Origin: Aselliscus stoliczkanus
Taxonomy: Eukaryota; Chordata; Mammalia; Chiroptera; Hipposideridae
Reading direction: 5' to 3'
Length of the DNA stretch: 64,000 bases
NCBI GenBank assembly: GCA_033961575.1
Contig: CM066740.1
Span: 59,155,213-59,219,212, forward strand
This document shows positions 12,501 through 23,733 of the stretch, in pieces; position 1 is the first letter of the stretch, and each line of letters opens with the position of its first letter. The translations under genes were made by a program, and so were the position numbers. The notes under the pieces were generated by a model, which saw nothing but the letters and a program-made list of their open reading frames with translations, made no database searches and was not told where the DNA came from.

Positions 12501-13250
12501 CCAGAGCAATATTTTTACTGATACATCCCTGCGGGCAAGGGAAGTAAAAGAAAAAATGAACATATGGGATTATATCAGACTTAAAACTTTTTTCACAACA
12601 AAGGAAACCATCAATAAAACGAAAAGGAAGCCTACTGATTGGGAGAATATATTTGCCAACGATATATCTGATAAGGGGTTAACATCCAAAATTTATAAAA
12701 CACTCATGTAACTCAACACCAAAAAACTAACAACCTAATTAAAAAATGGGCAGAAGTTATGAAGAGACATTTCTCTAAAGAGGACATACAGAAGGCCAAC
12801 AGGCATATGAAAAAATGTTCAACTTCACTGGTCATTAGGGAAATGCAAATAAAAACCTCAATGAGATACAACCTCACTCCGGTCAGAATGGCTATCATCA
12901 ATAAATCAACAAACATCAAGTGCTGGCGGGGCTGTGGGGAAAAGGGGACCCTGCTGCACTATTGGTGGGATTGCAGATTGGGGCAGCCACTATGGAAGTC
13001 CGTATGGAGGTATCTCAAAAAACTCGAAATGGAACTACCTTTTGACCCAGCAATTCCACTCCTAGGTATTTATCCTGAAAAACCCAAGACACTGCTTCAA
13101 AAAAATATATGCACCCCTGTGTTCATTGCTGCGCTATTTACAATAGCCAAGACTTGGAAACAACCGATATGCCCATCCGTAGATGACTGGATTCAGAAAC
13201 TGTGGTACATTTATACAATAGAGTATTACTCCACTATAAAGAAGAATTAA
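9535..13250 (+). pseudogene. L1-A ORF2 (endonuclease-reverse transcriptase), frameshifted
   Basis: ORF2p nicks target DNA and copies L1 RNA. The endonuclease comes first, with the N (LNVNGLNAL), E (CIQETHL), D/N ([10 protein letters not shown]) and SDHNAM catalytic signatures all readable. The RT region follows (about 10740-11830; [17 protein letters not shown]). The catalytic box at 11636-11647 reads CADD where L1 normally has FADD/YADD. The C-terminal cysteine motif is near 12920 ([18 protein letters not shown]). Stops at 9838, around 11604 and 11834 and several frame changes break it. The overall length is typical of ORF2. Confidence 0.9.
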
Positions 13251-13870
13251 ATCGTACCATTTGCAATGATATAGATGGACCTAGAGACTATTATCTTAAG
13301 TGAAATAAGTCAGTCGGAGAAAGACAAATACCGTATGATCTGACTTATATGTGGAATCTGAAAAAGTGAATGAATGAGCAATGTAAACCGAAACTCTCTC
13401 ATAGATATAGGGGAAAAACAGGGTTGATAGTTGGTAGGGGGCTGGGGATGAGGGAGAAGGGGTAGGGGTTAGACTGCAAAAATAGGTAACTACAATATTG
13501 CCATAGGGATATGAAAGACAGTTCGGAGAATATAATTAATAATGTTGTAAATATTTTGGGGGGTGTCAGATGGTCATATGTCTTGTTGGGGAGACCATTT
13601 CATGGATGGAGTAGAGGCTTAATCACTGCACTGTACACCTGAAGCAGAGGTTATATACCAACTGTAATTGAATATATATAGATAGTCACAGGGTGTGGAT
13701 TATACTGTGGAAGGGAGTCAGAGGAAGTGTAATAGATATATATAATATGGGGGGGAGAAGTGGGGTGGCGAATTGGGGGAGGGGTTGTCACTTTGAGGGG
13801 TAAAAAGTATAACTATTGCACTGTGTTGTACACCTGAAACTAATTAAAAATAAAAAATTAAAAAAAAAAA
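13251..13870 (+). other. L1-A 3' UTR and poly(A)
   Basis: Follows the ORF2 stop. It includes the G-rich tract GGGGGGGAGAAGTGGGGTGG near 13750 and ends with GTACACCTGAAACTAATT plus an A-rich tail. The same tail ends L1-E (25605) and, reversed, begins L1-C and L1-D, which fixes all four as one L1 lineage. Confidence 0.85.
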
Positions 13871-14609
13871 AGAAAGGGAAATTACGAAAACAATCCCAGT
13901 TTCAATTGTGTAAAAAAAAAACCCAAAAGAAACAAACAAACAAAACCTAGGAATAAATTTAACCAAGGAGTTAAAAGAAACTCCTTGTTCAGGAAACTAT
14001 AAGACACTGAAGAAAGAAACTGTAAAAAAGATAAACACAAATGGAAGCATATACTGTGGTCATGGATAAGAAGAATTAATATTCTTTAAATGTTTATTCT
14101 ACCCAAAGTAATCTATTCAATTCAACCCCTATCAAAACACCAATTTCATTTTTCACTAAAAGATAACAAATAATCCTAAAATTTATATGGAACTACAAAA
14201 AAACCCAAAAAGCCACAGCATTCTTGAGAAAGAAGAATAACATTGGATTTATCATGCTACCTGATATCAAACTATACTACAAGCCTATAGTGTCCAAAAC
14301 AGCAAAGTACTAGCATAAAAACAGACCTGTAGATCAATGTAACAGATTAGGGAGCCCAGAAAAAACCCCACATCTATCTGATCAATTAATGTATGACAAA
14401 GGAGGCAATAATATACAATGGAGTAAAGACAGCCTATTCAATAAATGGTGTTGGGGAAACTGGACAGACACATGGAAAACAACATGAAATTAGTCCATTT
14501 TCTTATACTATATACAAGAATTTTCTCAAAATGGGTTAAAGACTTAATATAACATCTGAAACTGTAGAACTCCTAGAAGATAGGCAGTAAACCTTCTGAC
14601 ATTGCATAT

Positions 14610-15184
14610 ATATTGCCATCTTAATTGCCAGGCATTTAAGTTGGCAATAGGTTCCAACAATGTTGCTACCCCTTTTGATATCCGAGGGATCGTTCATTAC
14701 GAATTTGTACCAACTGGACAAACAGGTAACCGAGTTTACTATTTGGAAGTGCTGAAAAGTCTTCATGAAAAAGACAAAAAAGATCTAAACTTTTCACCAA
14801 TAATTCATGGCTCTTGCATCATAACAATGCACCAGCTCACACAGCACTGTCTGTGAGGGAGTTTATAGCCAGTAAACAATTAACTTTATTAGAATACCCT
14901 CCCTACTCACTCAATATGGCCCCCAATGACTTCTTTCTTTACCCAAAGATAAGGGAAATATTGAAAGGCAGACATTTGGATGATATTCAGGACATCAAAG
15001 ATAATATGATGACAGCTCAGGTGGCCATTCCAGAAAGAGTTCCAAAATTGCTTTGAAAGGTAAACTAGGTGCTGGCATCAGTGCATAGCTTCACAACGGG
15101 AGTACTTTGAAGTTGACCATAGTGATGTGATATTCAGCAATGAGATATGTAGCACTTTTTCTAGGATGAGTTCATGAACTTCAT

Positions 15185-15185
<1 letters not shown>
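14610..15185 (+). mobile_element. Partial mariner transposon (3' half) in L1-B
   Basis: Translates to the second half of a mariner transposase: RGIVHYEFVPTGQT (around the second catalytic Asp region), HNNAPAHTALSVREFI, and MAPNDFFLYPKIREILKGRH. The right end is a partial terminal repeat (GATGAGTTCATGAACTTCAT) directly abutting a TG microsatellite. The left half of the element is missing. Same family as the element at 52127-53409, judged by shared coding and terminal sequence. Frameshift near 14820 and a stop near 14856; inactive. Confidence 0.85.

Positions 15186-15223
<38 letters not shown>
15186..15223 (+). repeat. (TG)n microsatellite
   Basis: About 19 perfect TG units at the mariner/L1-B junction. 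It probably replaced the last bases of the mariner terminal repeat. Confidence 0.95.
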
Positions 15224-15224
<1 letters not shown>

Positions 15225-15804
15225 TCTATTTACTTGGACAAGGGAAATATAAGAAAAAATAAACACAATGGGTGAACATCAAGCTAAGGAGTTTCTGCAC
15301 AGCAAAGGAAACCATCCAAAAAATGAAAAGTCAATCTACTGAATGAGAAAAGGCACTTGCCAATGACACATTCATTAAAGGGTTAATATCAAAAAATTTA
15401 TTTTAAAAACTCACAGAACTTACACACACACACGCAAATATCCAATTAAAAAATTGGCAGAGAACCTGAATCCACATTATGCCAAAGAAGACATACAGAT
15501 GGCTAATAGACATATGAAAAGATGGTCAACATCAGTATTCAACAGAAATGCAAATTAAAACCCCAATGAGATATCTATCACCTCATACCTGTCAGAATGG
15601 CCATCATCAGTAAATCAAAAAACAAGTGACTGTGAAGATGTGAAGTAAAGTGAACCTTTGTGTATTATTGGTGTAATTGCTAATTGGTGGAACCAGTGTG
15701 CAAAATTGTATGGAGGTTCATCAAATAATTAAAAAGAGAAATACCTCATGACCCAGCAACTCTACTTCTGGGTATTTATATGAAGAAATCCAAAATACTA
15801 ATTG

Positions 15805-16020
15805 GAAAAAAAAAAAGAAAAAAAATATATATAGTTATGGGATGTGGAGTATAGTTTGGGAAGTGGAGTCAATGGGACTGTAATAGATATGTATGATATT
15901 GGGGTGGAGGGGTGGATTGGAAGAGAGGAGTTGTCACTTTGTGAGGGGTGAAAAGTATACCTATTGCATTGTTTTGTACACCCAAAATTAATAAATTTTA
16001 AAAATTTATTTCAATTAAAA
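15805..16020 (+). mobile_element. Short 5'-truncated L1 3' tail
   Basis: About 200 bases matching the 3' UTR of L1-A (GATGTGGAGTATAGTTTGGG ... GTACACCCAAAATTAATAAA), flanked by A-rich sequence and lying within L1-B ORF2 C-terminal sequence. No clear duplication can be separated from the A runs. Confidence 0.7.
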
Positions 16021-16780
16021 AAATACACACATACATGTATGTTCATTGCAACATTATTTGCAACTATAGACAAGATATGGATATGGAAGCAATTTAAGTG
16101 CCTGTCAATAGATGATTGAATAAAGAAGATGTGTATCATATATATAAATGGTTATTACTCAGCCATAAGAAAGAATGAAATCTTAACAATTGTGACAACG
16201 TAGATGGACCTAGAGGGCATCATGCTAAGTGAAATAAGTCAGACAGAGATAGACAAATGCCATATGATTTCACTTACATGTGTAACCTAAAGAAAAAATA
16301 AATGAACAAACAAAAGATAAATATATTTATAGATACAGAGAACAAACTTATGGTTCTCAGATGGGATGGGGGTTGGAAGCTGGGTAAAAAAGCTAAAGGG
16401 ATTAATAAGTATAAACTGGCTGTTACAAGCTAGTCACAGAGATGTAAATTATAGCATATGGTATATGGTCAATAATATTGTAATAATTATGTATGGTGCC
16501 AGATGACTACTAGACTTATTGGGGGGGAATCACTTTGTGAATTATATAAATGTCTAACCACTATTAAAAAAATAGTCATGGAATATAAATTATAGCATAG
16601 GAAATATAGTCAATAATACTGTAATAATTATGTATGGTGTCAGATGAGTACAGGATGTAGTGAAATGATCACTTGGTGAGTTTTATTAACGTCTAATCAG
16701 TAAATTTTACACCTGAAACTAATATAATATTGAATGTTAACTATAATTTAAAAATAAAAAGAAAGTATTTAAAATAAAAA

Positions 16781-17364
16781 CAAATTGTTACACAGCAATA
16801 ACCTGATTTTTCTCTTCAGAAAATTTGACTAGATGAGTAGTCTACTATAAGCTCAAGTAGGAGTTCGGTGGATTAAACATCTGTATTGGGTCCTGTAACA
16901 TTATTATCCAAAGTAAAAAAAAAAAAGAATAAAATGTTTATATGTACACATATACATATTTATAAAATCTCCTCTATCTTCAAGACCAACTGCTTGGCAG
17001 AAGATAATTTGGAGCTACAATTTAGAAGAAAATGCTCAGTCTACCCCGATCCCCCTCTGCTTTAACAAGAGAACTCTACTTTATCTTCTACATATTTGCC
17101 CTGTAGATGAACTATGTTTTGAAGGAACGTACTTGGAGTTTGGGGGAAGCAAGAATTCAAGAGAACTGATCTTGAGGATAATATAGGTTTGCAAAAGAGA
17201 AACTGATAAAGTTTAGGCTCCTTCTGAGTTTTATTGTAATAGCATGACTTTATAAATTTTAATGTATGTATCGAAATCCATAAAAGGGAATATTAATTAA
17301 AGGTAATTTATTAATATTATCTGTCATTTAATTTTCTTTTCAATGCCCATGTTTAAATGATGTT
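16781..17364. other. No gene seen; unassigned sequence
   Basis: A/T-rich sequence between the end of L1-B and the BANF1 retrocopy. No reading frame, RNA gene or repeat was recognised. Confidence 0.5.
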
Positions 17365-17376
17365 AAAAATATTTGG

Positions 17377-18125
17377 GGGAAGTAGGAGAAAGTTCTAGTG
17401 GCTTGAGGTATCGGCGAGAGCAGCCGGGCGGCAGGAGTAGCCGTTACAGGAGCTGGAGCTGCCGTTCCCAGATTAATCCTGATCAAGATGACAACCTCCC
17501 AAAAGCACCGAGACTTCGTGGCAGAGTCCATGGGGGAAAAACCAGTGGGGAGCCTGGCTGGCATTGGTGAAGTCCTGGGCAAGAAGCTGGAGGAAAGGGG
17601 CTTTGACAAGGCTTATGTGGTCCTTGGCCAGTTTTTGGTGCTAAAGAAAGATGAAGACCTCTTCCGGGAATGGCTAAAAGACACATGTGGCGCCAACGCC
17701 AAGCAGTCCCGGGACTACTTCGGGTGCCTCCGAGAGTGGTGTGATGCCTTCTTGTGATGCTCTCTGGGGATCCCCCAATCTCTAGCCCTAGCCTTGAGTC
17801 TCCAGAGTTTGCTGCCGAGTGGGGACTCCTCCCCAGTCCTCTACAAAGGATTGATACCTACTCAACCTCCAATGCCCTCCAAGGTCTTCAGGGAGTTCTC
17901 TCCCCTCACCATTTCAACTTTTTTGGAAATCTGCCTCTTGCATGCATCTCCCTTCTCTTTCCCCTGCCAATTTCGTGTCGATAATTACCGGTTTTTCTAA
18001 GTGGCCCCTTCCCTCACCCCCACCCTCATCTCCTGTCTGTTTTATGCTATTTGGCTTCTCCTTTGGCAGAACAGTCATTGTCCTTATAAAGTTTTTAAAT
18101 CAGTAAAGTCAGTGGCCTTTCAAAA
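17377..18125 (+). pseudogene. BANF1: Retrocopy of BANF1 mRNA (intact frame)
   Basis: A processed, intronless copy: GC-rich 5' UTR, the whole coding region, then a long C-rich 3' UTR ending just before a short A run. A 12-bp duplication AAAAATATTTGG flanks it (17365-17376 and 18126-18137), the signature of L1-driven retrotransposition; the A tail merges with the second copy. No L1 or LTR sits inside. It is classed here as a retrocopy because introns are absent, although the frame is unbroken (see the CDS). No promoter could be recognised upstream. Confidence 0.93.
17488..17757 (+). CDS. BANF1: BAF-like protein encoded by the retrocopy
   Basis: An 89-residue frame, the full length of barrier-to-autointegration factor. 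BAF is a small dimer that bridges double-stranded DNA, binds LEM-domain proteins and lamins at the nuclear envelope, and in known mammals limits cGAS access to self DNA and restricts poxvirus DNA. The N-terminus [10 protein letters not shown] keeps the VRK1 target residues Thr2, Thr3 and Ser4. The helix-hairpin-helix DNA-binding segment [14 protein letters not shown] is intact. Against the human protein as I remember it, only residues 14 (Ser for Pro) and 77 (Tyr for Cys) differ. The start ATG follows AATCCTGATCAAG, as in the parental message. Whether it is transcribed cannot be seen; it may be a young, undecayed pseudogene. Confidence 0.85.
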   Translation: MTTSQKHRDFVAESMGEKPVGSLAGIGEVLGKKLEERGFDKAYVVLGQFLVLKKDEDLFREWLKDTCGANAKQSRDYFGCLREWCDAFL

Positions 18126-18137
18126 AAAAATATTTGG

Positions 18138-20163
18138 TATTACAGATATGGGCACTTTAAGTACATACCTCTAGAAATTCTAAAAGTACTGAGCAATTGT
18201 GGTAGTCTTCTAGAACTGTTTTTAAAACCAACTAGCCATACTCTGGTTTCTCTTCAGATCACATAAGTCTTTTGCCTTTTTTAAAAACCAACCAACCAAC
18301 CCACCAACCAGTGAAGGAAAATTGAAACAAAATGAATAGATAACAAAAGCATCTCACAGAAAAGAAGTTACAGAAGCTCAGGTGTCTTATACATTCAGTC
18401 AACAAGTCCATCTTGAAGACATATCATGCACCATGTGCTGAGCTAGATGTGGAATAGACAGCATTAACCAGCTCCCAGTTTATTCCCTCAGAAGCTTATA
18501 GCTTAGTGAGGAAATATGCACACCAAAAATACAGCTACCACAAGGTGAGTCTTACAATGAAGGCACCTGTGAGACATATTGAGAATAGACAAAAAAATCT
18601 AAATGCCTAAAGGAGAAAATAGGGGAAGTTTCAGAGAAAAAGAAAATTGAGCTGAAGACAGGGCTGCCTTCATGGGCATGCCTGGGCCTCATATTGAGAA
18701 GGGCCCTGACCTTGGTGTGATGCTTTGCTGGTGCCATTTTGAAAATCTTAATAATTTTAAAACAAGAGCCCATATTTTCATTTTACACTTGGCCCTGCAA
18801 ATTATGCAGCTGATCATGGCTGAGGCATTTTTCCTGTGAAATGGGGAAGGTATTCCAAGCAGAGGGAGTAGAATATTAAAATATACAGATTTGTGTGGCA
18901 GGATTGCTCAGCTAAAAAAAAATTAAAAATAAAATAAAATATACAGATTTGAAAGAATGGGAAATGTAAAGTCTACTAAGAGTCATACAGTTTGACAAAG
19001 TTACATGTTGGAGTAGGGCTGGGCTGGAGGTGGGGAGGGGCGCATGTATGTAAAGATAAAGTAAGGCAAGTTGTTGAATCTGCATTTTAAATGTCTTGTT
19101 TGTGGCAAAAGAGATTAGATTTTATCCTATGGGTAATACAAAGTCATTTAAAATTTTGTCCAGGTAAGTAGCAAGATGACATTTTCTTATCTGCCAGGTC
19201 ATTTATGTGTAACAGTAGAGATAAATTAGAGAAGAGCAGCATTAAAGATAGGTAGACTGATAAGAATTTTTTAGAAAAATCTCAGGAAATAGAAACCAAA
19301 TAAGCAGAGGGAATCTTTAGAAGACATAAGAAGATAGAATGGACATAAGAAAAATGGAAGGAGATGGACATTAGTTGGATCTAAGAGTTAGGGAGGAAGC
19401 AGAGACAAAGAATAAGTGCTAGATTTCTGACTTGAACAAATGGGTGGACTGCAATGTGGCCACTTGAAGTGGGAAATATAGAAGGAATAGCAGTTGCAGA
19501 ACAGAGAGGATGAGCTCAATTTTGAATGTTAATTAGGAGGTAACCATGGCCATTGATACTAGAGTGATGTGATGGTATATCATTATAAATGTGGAAATTA
19601 TTAGGAATTGTAGGTTTTCAAGAGAAGTCTGGTTTTCTCTCACTTGCTTAGATTTTATATTTGCAGATTCCTTGATGACATCTGGTGCTTGACCATGACC
19701 CCAAGCTTGGTTTCCCTTTACAATTTCAAAGTAGCCCTTGACATAGCAAAGGAACTCCACCCTCCTATATGGCACTACTTGGGCATCAATAGATAAAAAT
19801 TCAGAATGGAGGTTGATTGACCACCTTTTTGTCATGATACCATGACGTTAAATCAGACTAAATTACCCATGTGCCATGCACCGGGCTTCACACTCCTGTA
19901 CATTTATGCTGCTTGTGTTCATTCTCTCCTCAGTCTTTCCCTTGTACCTCATATCCTGCTTTGCCTATTTAGCTCCTGGCTTCCTGTGCCTCCTGATTTT
20001 GTCAGCTTTCTGCATCCACACTTTGCTTTTGTACTTAACGGCAGGAGCATCTTCCTTGGTGTTCCTTGGGACATCCTTTGCACTCGCCTTATTGTTCTTT
20101 ACGTTCCTGGCTTATCTGACCTGGCTTACATGCGTCCTTGGATCCCATTGGAATAATTGCTCA
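18138..20163. other. No gene seen; mostly unassigned sequence
   Basis: About 2 kb without a supported gene. Around 18890-18945 is a short TGGCAGGATTGCTCAGCTA plus A-run piece resembling the end of a SINE. The frames near 19842-20196 encode hydrophobic stretches with no motif and run into an LTR. The rest may be old repeats too decayed to name. Confidence 0.4.
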
Positions 20164-22216
20164 TGCACTGGGAGCCGACAACCCCCCAGTGTCTGACAAG
20201 GTCACATTGCCCTGCTCAGCACTGGATGTTTGGGGTGCTGCTTATGGTTGGCCATGTAATGTCTCTTGCCTCTATGAACCCATGTGCCTTTCCTCCTATA
20301 GGAGACAATACACTCACTGCATTTGTGACAAGTTCCTGTGGTACTCCGATGGTAGCTGGCAGTGTAAGTCAATGACGGGGCAAGATGTCCTAATAAAAAG
20401 GAAACTCCCTAAGACAGGCTACAGCCCGAGGTGACCCCTGAACTAAGATATTGGGGACTCAAGCCCTTTGGAAACTGAGGCACAGACCTCTGGCCACTTA
20501 GGCCAAAAAGCCTGGCTGTGAGAAGCTGACAGCCTGCCTGTGAGAAGCTGATTATAACATCAGTCCTTGAGCTCACTTGCCTAAGGCCCCTGCTGTGAAA
20601 AGTCTCCTTGAAGACTAAAAGTCTTCAGGCCATGAGAGTTCCGGGAAGCTCGCTGACCATTAGCTATGTTAATCAATAGCCTTAGTTGGATTCTTTGCCT
20701 TGTTCGTTGTTGTAGCAACAGACACTGAAGCTTTAGCTCAAGTATACGCCCCTGTGAATCTTACTGCTGGAATTTGGGACTAGGTAGTCATGGTAACTAT
20801 TCTTCAGGTGATATGTAGAAACTGAGTCTGGGTCATAAAGAGATTATCATAGATGAGATTATCTTTAAAAGTAGAAAAGGTCACAGTGTGCCCTGGGGAG
20901 AACAATTATAAGGAAATAAAGACTGTAAAAGTCTTAAGAAAGAAAAATACATCAAAACTATGTGGAGCTTAAACTTGTGATTGGATAATGGTCAAAAGGG
21001 TGCCTATAAAGGGTGCCAGGAGCCCACAGCTCCTCAGTGTCTGACAAGGTCACATTGCCCTGCTCTGCACTGGATGTTTGAAGTGCTGCCTTATGGTTGG
21101 TCATGTAATATCTTCTGCCTCTATGAACCCATGTGCCTTTACTCCTACAGGAGACAATACATTCACTGCATTTGTGACAAGCTCCTGTGGTACCCTGATG
21201 ATAGCTGGTTGTGAAAGTCAACGACGGGGCAAGATTTCCTAAAGAAAAGGAAACTCCCTAAAATAGGCTACAACCCGAGGGGACCCCTGAACTAAGACAT
21301 TGGGTACTCAAGCCCTTGGAAACTGAGGCACAGACCTCTGACAACATAGGCCAAAAAGTCTGCCTTTGGCCTAAGGGCCCGGCTGTGAATAGTCTCCTTG
21401 AAGATTAAAAGTCTTCAGGCTATGAGAGTTCCGGTAAGAGGCAACTTGCTGACCATAGGGTATGTTAACAGCCTTGTTTGAATTCTGTGCCTAGTACATT
21501 GTTGTAGCAACAGATACTGAAGCTTTGACTGAGAAACAGATGCTACCCTCTATTGTAAATATGTAGCCCTCCGTAGGACAAGAAATGTTTAAGACTCCCT
21601 TTAGCTACTAAGTATTGTATTTACATAGGAATAGATTTTAAATGTTTTTACCCCAAACACAGCCACTCCTAGTCTTTTTAGTATACATCCTGTGAGTCTA
21701 GCTGCTGGAATTTGGGATAATGGCTAGGTAGTCATGGTAACCACTCGTTAGGCGATATGTAGAGATAGCTATGTGAATCCTTAGCATAGAATAGGCCAGT
21801 GTACCCTGGAGAGAACAATTACAGGGAAGTAAAGACTGTGTAAATCCTGGGAACTAGAAACCACCAAACTCATGTGAAATGTTTTGTGATTGAGATAATG
21901 GTCAAGAATCCCTATAAAAAGAACATGGTCTGGCAATAAAGTGTGACACTTCTCTGAAACTCCCGCGGTGTCTCCACTGTCTCCCTTCTTTATTTTCTTC
22001 CCCTGCCGATGCTGTCTCCACCTGAAGGAAACCCTGGACTGCGGAGGCTGGTCCCCCACAAAAGGGGACATGTTGTTACAACAAAGTGTGACACTTCTTC
22101 TCTGAAACTCTTCCAGTGTCTCCACTCTCTCCCATCTTTCTTCTTTCTTTCTTTCACCTTGCCGATGCCATCCCCACCTGAGGGAACCCCTGGACTCGCG
22201 GAGGCTGGCCCCCACA
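20164..22216 (+). mobile_element. Solo LTR A (class II-type), split by LTR B
   Basis: Matches LTR C (30690-31624) along its length: GGGAGCCGACA near the start, CTATGAACCCATGTGCCTTT, and the closing U5 GGAGGCTGGCCCCCACA. It is interrupted between its TATA region (CCTATAAA at 21003-21010) and GGACATGTTGTTACAAC by the complete LTR B with a 6-bp duplication. No duplication could be found around LTR A itself, so its outer ends are uncertain. Confidence 0.8.
21014..22060 (+). mobile_element. Solo LTR B nested in LTR A
   Basis: A 1047-bp LTR from TGCCAGGAGCC to GGTCCCCCACA, flanked by AAAGGG at 21008-21013 and 22061-22066. A 6-bp duplication is typical of class II (beta-like) ERVs. CCTATAAAAAG followed about 20 bases later by AATAAAG suggests a poly(A) signal at the U3/R border and a very short R, which also suits that class. 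It shares family with LTR A and LTR C. No internal retroviral sequence, so it is a recombined solo LTR. Confidence 0.88.
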
Positions 22217-22713
22217 GGTTTGCCACCACAAACTCTACCTGCCTTGATGATGACAGATGCTATCCTGCTTTTGCTGTTTTTCCCCCAGAATCGAATTTTA
22301 AATTAATAATACAAGAGCTATGGGATGCATTTCATATATATATTTAAAGGTTATTGTGGTGACAATAGTTAGTAAAGTTACATAGGTTTCAAGTACAATT
22401 CTGTAATACATCATCTATATAACACATTGTGTGCTTACCACCCAGGGTCAGTTCTCTTTCCATCACCATATATTTGATCCCATTTACTCTCATCTACCAA
22501 CCCTCCTTCCCCCTTACCCTATGGTAATCACTAAACTATTGTCTGTGACATTGAGTTTTTTTTCTTTGTTTGTCTTGTTCTTTTGTTGTTTTGTTTTATA
22601 TCCTACACATCAGTGAAATCATATGGTTTTCAACTTTTTCTGTCTGACTTATTTTGCATTTCTTTTCTACACTTTAACATCCTCCACAAAAGAGTCCTTT
22701 ATTGAAATCCCTT
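22217..22713 (-). mobile_element. Old L1 3'-end fragment and flank
   Basis: About 22335-22650 resembles an old L1 3' region in reverse orientation (GTTTCAAGTACAATTCTGTA near its start, CATCAGTGAAATCATATGG near its end). The first 100 bases and the last 60 are unassigned. Confidence 0.55.
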
Positions 22714-23202
22714 TGGGCCTGCCAAGTGGCTCAGTTGGTTAAGAGTTGGCTTAGAACATGAGCTCTGAGCAACAGGGCCACTGGTTTAATTCCCAGATGA
22801 GCCAGTGAATGCTGCACCTGAGCTGAGCTGTCGCTGAGCTGCCAGCACAACAACGTTGCCTGTTCGATGGTGGGCTACATCCACCTGCAACTAAGACTGA
22901 ACTCAGCAACTTGAGCTGAGCTGCCCCCCAGATGGCTCAGTGGATAGGGCATGTGCCCTTAAGAGCAAGCCTTCTGGTTCAACTCCCACATGGGGTGGTG
23001 GCTATGCCCACCCACAAGTAAGACTGAACTCAGCACCTTGAGTTTATAGGCCATAAGCTGCCAACAGGAAGCCAGATGGTGACTGGTGCCCTCCACAACA
23101 AAGATTGAAGAACAACAACTTGGCTGGTCACCTTCCCCAATTCGCCAACACTGTACCCCTCCCCCAATTCCCCAATAAAATCTTTTAAAAAAAAATAAAA
23201 AA
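22714..23202 (+). mobile_element. Trimeric tRNA-derived SINE
   Basis: Same plan as the element at 4360-4918: tRNA-like units with GAGCTGAGCTG linkers, an ACAACAACTTGGCTGG segment, CCCCAATTCCCCAATAAAAT and an A tail. The second unit has lost most of its B box. Duplication GAAATCCCTT at 22704-22713 and 23203-23212. Confidence 0.88.
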
Positions 23203-23212
23203 GAAATCCCTT

Positions 23213-23733
23213 CAAATGACACCCTGCAACCATACATAGGATAGTAAGATCACCATAAGTGTATTTGGTGTGGGAACTCAATTTAGTAAATGTTAGCCTT
23301 GTCTGTATTTACTGTCATCTGAATTCTGTAATTCTGTCTGGTAGATTCCCTGTACAATGTGTGTTTCTACATGAATCACTTCTCAAATAAAAACCCATCT
23401 CCAAATAGTTCAATTTTGAACTTTATGCATCATTTTAGCTATATACATATATAGTAGATAATTGCAGGGATCTGTAATTATTTCTTAAATAGTTATTTGG
23501 TAGTAATTTTAAGGGATTGTACAAACATTTTCATTAAACACAGAAAACACAGATTAAAATGGGGAAAATCCTGGCAACACGTGCTTGGTATTCATCTATC
23601 TAGACAAGTTTGTATGTCTGGAGGTCACACAAGTTTTGCCTTCCTAAAAAAGGATTAGAACTTCTTTGCTAGGAATGGGTGTAAGATAAGATCTCAGTTT
23701 CTTAGTTGGGCAAAGTTTCCTGTTCAGTGGTTG
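23213..23733. other. No gene seen; unassigned sequence
   Basis: A/T-rich sequence between the SINE and LTR-X. No recognised repeat or frame. Confidence 0.45.

Larger units (their letters stand above)
6228..13870 (+). mobile_element. Nearly full-length L1 (L1-A) inserted in L1-B
   Basis: A 7.6-kb L1 with 5' UTR (starting at a G-rich run and GGCAAGATGGCGGCTGAG), ORF1, ORF2, 3' UTR with G-rich tract, and poly(A). The duplication AGAAAGAGAAATTA lies at 6214-6227, with AGAAAGGGAAATTA at 13871-13884, and L1-B sequence runs across the site, so it is a clean insertion into an older L1. Both ORFs carry a few stops and frameshifts. It is therefore inactive, but the best-preserved L1 in the window. Confidence 0.95.
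13885..16780 (+). mobile_element. Old L1 (L1-B), right part
   Basis: Continuation of L1-B after the L1-A insertion: ORF2 C-terminal sequence (about 13940-14600 and 15226-16210) and 3' UTR to the A-rich end near 16780. Interrupted by a mariner fragment (about 14610-15185) with an adjacent TG repeat, and by a small L1 3' tail (15805-16020). The 3' UTR contains an imperfect internal duplication (about 16400-16560 against 16570-16700). Confidence 0.85.

Noticed and set aside
15078..15266. Short frame with a poly-(HT) run on the minus strand
   Set aside because: It is the (TG)n microsatellite read as codons.
19842..20196. Overlapping hydrophobic frames that could suggest a membrane protein
   Set aside because: Two frames over the same bases are both hydrophobic because of T/C composition; no signal or domain, and they run into LTR A.
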